From Dehalococcoidia bacterium (GTDB taxonomy: Bacteria; Chloroflexota; Dehalococcoidia; Dehalococcoidales; UBA3254), in contig JAUYDO010000310.1 of NCBI GenBank assembly GCA_030691835.1, forward strand, positions 1 through 8,609: DNA of 8,609 nt, in the 5' to 3' direction. Numbering within the stretch: position 1 is the first letter of the stretch; the number at the start of each line of letters is the position of its first letter. This document shows positions 6,055 through 8,609 of this stretch, in pieces. Made by a program: the position numbers and the translations under genes. The notes beneath the pieces were generated by a model. It was not told where the DNA came from. It saw only the letters and a list, made by a program, of their open reading frames with translations, and made no database searches.

Positions 6055-7416
6055 ATGAGCTTTCTGAAAAGGCGTCCTCTCTATTACGGAAATGTAAAGC
6101 AACCCTATGCATCTAAATCTGCAGATGCTGTCAATCTGCTCTTTCTTTACAGCTTTGATGGTCGCCCGCTCACAACGGGCGCAGCCTGTCCCGACAGCAT
6201 AGAAAGCCAGGTCACCAACTGTCTCGATAATATCAGGCTCGCCCTTGTAGAAGCCGGAAGCTCTCTGGATAACCTGGTCAAGAATCATATCTTTGTGAAG
6301 AATTACTTGGACTGCCCGCGTGTTTGGAAGACCATGCTTGACTACTTTCAGAAGCATGCACCCCAACTGGTTGAAGAACCGCCCGCCGCAGCCGTATGTC
6401 AGATAGATACAATGGCTAAACCCGAGTGCCTGGTAGAAATTGACTCCATAGCCGTCTTATCAAAGGATAAGCCAGGATGGGAAATGAAGAGATACCCCAT
6501 CCGCCTTAGGCGGCTGGGCGGCAGGAAGCAGGTCTATCCCGATATCGAGCCGGGGATGCCGTTCCTTTCAGAGTCCGTAGTCGTCGGCAATTTAGTTTTT
6601 GTGTCGGCAATGGGAGGCGAGAATCCGGAGACAGGGAAGATAGAGACCGGCGTATTTGAAGAGCAGATGCACACCGCTCTGGATAAGGTGAGAGCCGCTA
6701 TGGACAACGCCGGAAGCTCACTGAGTAACATCATCAAGACCCTGCATTTCCAGACCAGGCTTGAGACACTATTAACCGGGTCTAAAGATTCGCACCAGAC
6801 ATTCAGCACCTCTTCAGACCGCCTCTGGAAGGCAGAACTGGAGTACTATGACAGGTATGCTCCATTCCTGCTTGATGAGTTTCCTGCCAGCACGTTCATG
6901 AAGGTCTCTTCCTTGGCAGACCCCGTAGCTCTGGCGCAGGTAGATGTCACCGGTGTCGTCTCGAGATTCAAGCCGGGATGGCGAGTCAGGAACTGTCCTT
7001 GCTACCTTGCTAAAAGGGGCTTCCCGGGGCATATCGGAGACATTCGGAAGTATTACGCCAACTCGGTGGTGGTTGGGAATCTTATATTCTTCTCGGGACA
7101 GTGCCCCTTCGACCCGGTAACAGGTGGATTTGAATCGAATAATTTCGAGGAACAAATGGTCCTTGCGCTGGATAACCTGCGCGCCGGTATGGAGGAGGCT
7201 GGCAGTTCGCTTGAAAACCTCGTCAAGACGAATATTCTGCTTCCCAACCCGTCAAATCTGGCAAGCATGCGCCGGATAGAGCAGGAATACTACCGGAAAT
7301 ACGCGCCGCGCCTGATAGACGAACCGCCAGCTAGCTCAGTTATTCACCTGCTCAAGTTAGCCGCCCCGAATCTCATGATAGAGATAGACGCAATAGGCTG
7401 TATTCCTTTAGACTAG
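6055..7416 (+). CDS. Three-domain RidA/YjgF-like protein (tandem fusion)
   Basis: A 453-residue protein with a strong AAGGAGGT site seven bases before the ATG. It consists of three RidA-like (YjgF/YER057c/UK114) domains, roughly residues 20-136, 168-303 and 332-450. Each carries the family's helix motif (EAGSSLDNLVK 66-76, NAGSSLSNIIK 218-228, EAGSSLENLVK 381-391) and a closing strand like 'CLVEIDSIAV', 'ALAQVDVTGV' and 'LMIEIDAIGC'. Domains 2 and 3 share 'SVVVGNLVFVS'-type strands, and similar linkers follow domains 1 and 2 (KPGW at 139-142 and 306-309). RidA is a homotrimer that hydrolyses reactive enamines/imines using an arginine (Arg105 in E. coli, in 'PARS'). The matching residues here are Ala112, Ser279 and Ser427, so normal deaminase activity is not expected. 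It may be a single-chain pseudotrimer that binds or transforms another small molecule. It lies 99 bases after the CoA-transferase gene and is probably the operon's last gene. The first third looks less GC-rich than its neighbours. Confidence 0.85.
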   Translation: MSFLKRRPLYYGNVKQPYASKSADAVNLLFLYSFDGRPLTTGAACPDSIESQVTNCLDNIRLALVEAGSSLDNLVKNHIFVKNYLDCPRVWKTMLDYFQKHAPQLVEEPPAAAVCQIDTMAKPECLVEIDSIAVLSKDKPGWEMKRYPIRLRRLGGRKQVYPDIEPGMPFLSESVVVGNLVFVSAMGGENPETGKIETGVFEEQMHTALDKVRAAMDNAGSSLSNIIKTLHFQTRLETLLTGSKDSHQTFSTSSDRLWKAELEYYDRYAPFLLDEFPASTFMKVSSLADPVALAQVDVTGVVSRFKPGWRVRNCPCYLAKRGFPGHIGDIRKYYANSVVVGNLIFFSGQCPFDPVTGGFESNNFEEQMVLALDNLRAGMEEAGSSLENLVKTNILLPNPSNLASMRRIEQEYYRKYAPRLIDEPPASSVIHLLKLAAPNLMIEIDAIGCIPLD

Positions 7417-7485
7417 CATGGTTACCAGTCATTCCGTAGCATTGCTGTCTACAATTACTCCGAAAATAGCAGTCCGACCACCCAA

Positions 7486-7594
7486 TTGTCATTCCCGCCC
7501 GCCATAGGCGGAGGAATCCAGGGGGAGGAGTTAGGAGTCTGGATTCTCGGGTCCCCCGCTCGGAGTCGAGGGCAGGCAAGCCCGAGAATGACAA
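7486..7594. repeat. MITE-like palindromic repeat element
   Basis: A 109-bp non-coding element bounded by perfect 9-base terminal inverted repeats, TTGTCATTC (7486-7494) and GAATGACAA (7586-7594). Inside are nested inverted repeats: CCGCC-ATA-GGCGG (7499-7511), GAATCCAG / CTGGATTC (7514-7521 and 7539-7546) and TTCTCGGG / CCCGAGAA (7544-7551 and 7581-7588). The layout 'GTCATTCCCGC...GAATCCAG...CTGGATTC...GAATGAC' is a well-known style of dispersed bacterial repeat mobilised in trans. No target-site duplication is evident. It separates the RidA-like gene from the cupin gene and could act as a folded RNA at the end of the operon message. Confidence 0.75.
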
Positions 7595-7626
7595 GGTAAC
7601 ATGGTTGTTATTTTTGTGCTTCGTGG

Positions 7627-7645
7627 TGCCCATTATAAATGGGCA
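7627..7645. promoter_or_regulatory. Palindrome over a candidate -10 box upstream of the cupin gene
   Basis: TGCCCATT-ATA-AATGGGCA is a perfect inverted repeat with 8-base arms and a 3-base spacer. It contains TATAAA (7634-7639), a good -10 candidate that would start transcription near 7646 and give a leader of about 38 bases before the TTG start. No convincing -35 box is found at normal spacing. The palindrome could be an operator for an unknown regulator or a short hairpin; no T-run follows it. Confidence 0.45.
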
Positions 7646-7683
7646 TGAGTGATTACTCCGAAGTCGACACAGGAGGTCTAAGC

Positions 7684-8046
7684 TTGGAAATCGTAAACCG
7701 GAACAGGGTAAAGCCCTTCATCACCAAAGATACCGCGGAAATACGGGAAATCCTGGCGCCCAGGAATTCTTCAATCAAAAACCAGAGTCTCGCCGAAGCT
7801 AAAGTGCGACCGGGTATGACCACCATCGAGCACTACCACACTAACATCGAGGAGATTTATTACATTATACGGGGCAAAGGCAAGATGAGGATAGGGGACG
7901 AGGTCGGAGAGGTGAAGGCGGGTGACGGGATAGCTATAATGCCCGGTCTCAAGCACCGGATTGAAAACACCGGGACGTGCGACCTCATCTTCCTTTGTTG
8001 CTGTGCCCCGGCGTACACGCACGAAGCCACGGTGCTTACCTCGTAA
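7684..8046 (+). CDS. Small single-domain cupin protein (TTG start)
   Basis: A 120-residue cupin. The TTG at 7684 is chosen because a near-perfect AGGAGGT (7671-7677) lies before it with a seven-base gap from GGAGG. In-frame ATGs at 7639 and 7645 lack any ribosome site and fall on the candidate promoter palindrome. Cupin motif 1 is 'GMTTIEHYHTNIEEIYYIIRG' (44-64) and motif 2 is 'GDGIAIMPGLKHRIEN' (80-95, with Met where the motif usually has Pro). The metal ligands His50, His52, Glu57 and His91 are all present, so it probably binds a divalent metal. A Cys triplet (105-107) lies in the last strand. Single-domain cupins of this size serve as isomerases, dioxygenases, sugar epimerases or sensors, and the sequence does not say which. 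It is set apart from the operon by the palindromic repeat and probably has its own promoter. Confidence 0.85.
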   Translation: MEIVNRNRVKPFITKDTAEIREILAPRNSSIKNQSLAEAKVRPGMTTIEHYHTNIEEIYYIIRGKGKMRIGDEVGEVKAGDGIAIMPGLKHRIENTGTCDLIFLCCCAPAYTHEATVLTS

Positions 8047-8050
8047 GCAC
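8032..8050 (+). other. Hairpin across the cupin stop codon
   Basis: GTGCTTAC-CTC-GTAAGCAC forms a perfect 8-base stem with a 3-base loop, and the TAA stop (8044-8046) lies in its right arm. No T-run follows, so it is at best a weak terminator. It may be a message-end structure. Confidence 0.4.
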
Positions 8051-8200
8051 AATGTGCCACCCAGCTAGAGAACCAGGAAATTATGTGCGTTCTTACCCCT
8101 GACCGAAGCACTAACGAAGTCTACAAGGCACAGAGAATCGGCGCTAATAGATAATTTACTGGCTCAAACCGTACGAAATACCATCAAGAGGAGCATTACC

Positions 8201-8609
8201 ATGACAGAAGAAAACTCAAAGTTCACTGTAGCCGCAGTCCAGGCGGCACCGGTGTTCTTTGATAAAGACAAGACACTGGATAAAGCGCTCCGGCTCATCG
8301 AGGAAGCCGCTGAAAAAGGCGCAGTAATTATCGGCTTTCCGGAGCTTTTCATCCCCGGTCACCCCGACCTCTGGTACGCCGCAAAAAGCGGCAACCCTCT
8401 GCGCAGTCAAGCCCAGCTATTCAAGCAGTATGTCAAGAACAGCGTGAAGTTCCCCGGTCCCGAGACGGAGCGCCTGTGCGCCGCCGCAAAGAAGGCGCAC
8501 GCCTGCATCGTGATGGGGATGTCCGAGGTTGATACGCTTTATCCCGGTACCATCTACATCTCACAGCTTTTCATATCGGACAAGGGAGAATTACTGGGTG
8601 TTCACCGCA
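8201..8609 (+). CDS. Nitrilase-family (carbon-nitrogen hydrolase) protein, N-terminal part
   Basis: The ATG at 8201 follows AAGAGGAG with a seven-base gap, and the frame is open to the window edge (136 codons seen of a usual 310-350). The N-terminus 'FTVAAVQAAPVFFDKDKTLDKALRLIEEAAEKGAVIIGFPELFIPGHP' (8-55) is the hallmark of true nitrilases, with catalytic Glu48 in 'FPE'. The sequence stops at 'GVHR', just where the catalytic Lys would be expected, so Lys and the active-site Cys lie outside the window. Nitrilases turn R-CN into the acid and ammonia in the cytoplasm; the related amidase and cyanide dihydratase activities cannot be excluded. The 154-base gap after the cupin gene contains GATAAT (8150-8155) as a weak -10 candidate but no good -35. 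The acid product would be a plausible substrate for the CoA-transferases (inference). Confidence 0.88.
   Translation, partial: MTEENSKFTVAAVQAAPVFFDKDKTLDKALRLIEEAAEKGAVIIGFPELFIPGHPDLWYAAKSGNPLRSQAQLFKQYVKNSVKFPGPETERLCAAAKKAHACIVMGMSEVDTLYPGTIYISQLFISDKGELLGVHR

Noticed and set aside
7486..7594. CRISPR repeat or tRNA/small RNA gene in the palindromic stretch
   Set aside because: There is only one unit with nested inverted repeats, no regularly spaced direct repeats, and no cloverleaf or anticodon arm pattern.
7417..7606. CATGGTT direct repeats (7417-7423 and 7600-7606) as target-site duplication of the palindromic element
   Set aside because: They do not abut the terminal inverted repeats (69 and 5 bases away), so they are probably chance.

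Overview
This is a bacterial catabolic gene cluster with fairly high GC content. It is compact, has Shine-Dalgarno sequences in front of most genes, and shows sigma70-type promoters. The gene set (several class III CoA-transferases, a stand-alone old-yellow-enzyme type reductase, a crotonase-fold protein, a RidA-like protein, a small cupin and a nitrilase) resembles that of uncultured, often anaerobic, acid- or steroid-degrading bacteria. Chloroflexota (Dehalococcoidia-like) or a deltaproteobacterial-type lineage are guesses only, because nothing in the window fixes the taxon.

Layout. Positions 3-1597 hold two plus-strand CaiB/BaiF CoA-transferase genes, the first cut by the window edge, overlapping by one base. 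A TetR-family repressor gene (1600-2229, minus) converges on them with only two bases between the stop codons. A 199-bp divergent control region (2230-2428) holds two back-to-back promoters, whose -35 boxes lie inside one inverted repeat. Each promoter is followed by a palindrome of the AATGAA/TTCATT type, which is very likely the TetR operator. To the right runs a four-gene plus-strand block: an FMN ene-reductase (2429-3748), an enoyl-CoA hydratase/isomerase-fold protein (3816-4709), a third CoA-transferase (4738-5955) and a 453-aa protein made of three tandem RidA-like domains (6055-7416). Then come a MITE-like palindromic repeat (7486-7594), a cupin gene with its own probable promoter and a TTG start (7684-8046), and the 5' part of a nitrilase gene (from 8201).

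How it may work together (inference). The CoA-transferases would activate a carboxylic acid by moving CoA from another acyl-CoA. The ene-reductase and crotonase-fold enzyme would act on the unsaturated acyl-CoA. The TetR protein, whose left operator resembles the FadR box of Bacillus fatty-acid degradation genes, would sense the acyl-CoA and release both promoters. The combination of class III CoA-transferase and ene-reductase recalls the bile-acid 7-dehydroxylation (bai) operon logic. The substrate cannot be read from the sequence.

The most unusual item is the three-domain RidA-like protein. RidA is normally a homotrimer of about 130-residue subunits with an active site containing an arginine. 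Here three copies are fused in one chain and all three lack that arginine. Two other enzymes of the same block also miss a canonical feature: the reductase lacks the C-terminal flavin/NAD domain and one iron-sulfur cysteine, and the crotonase-fold protein lacks the second catalytic glutamate. The block may therefore carry out non-textbook chemistry.
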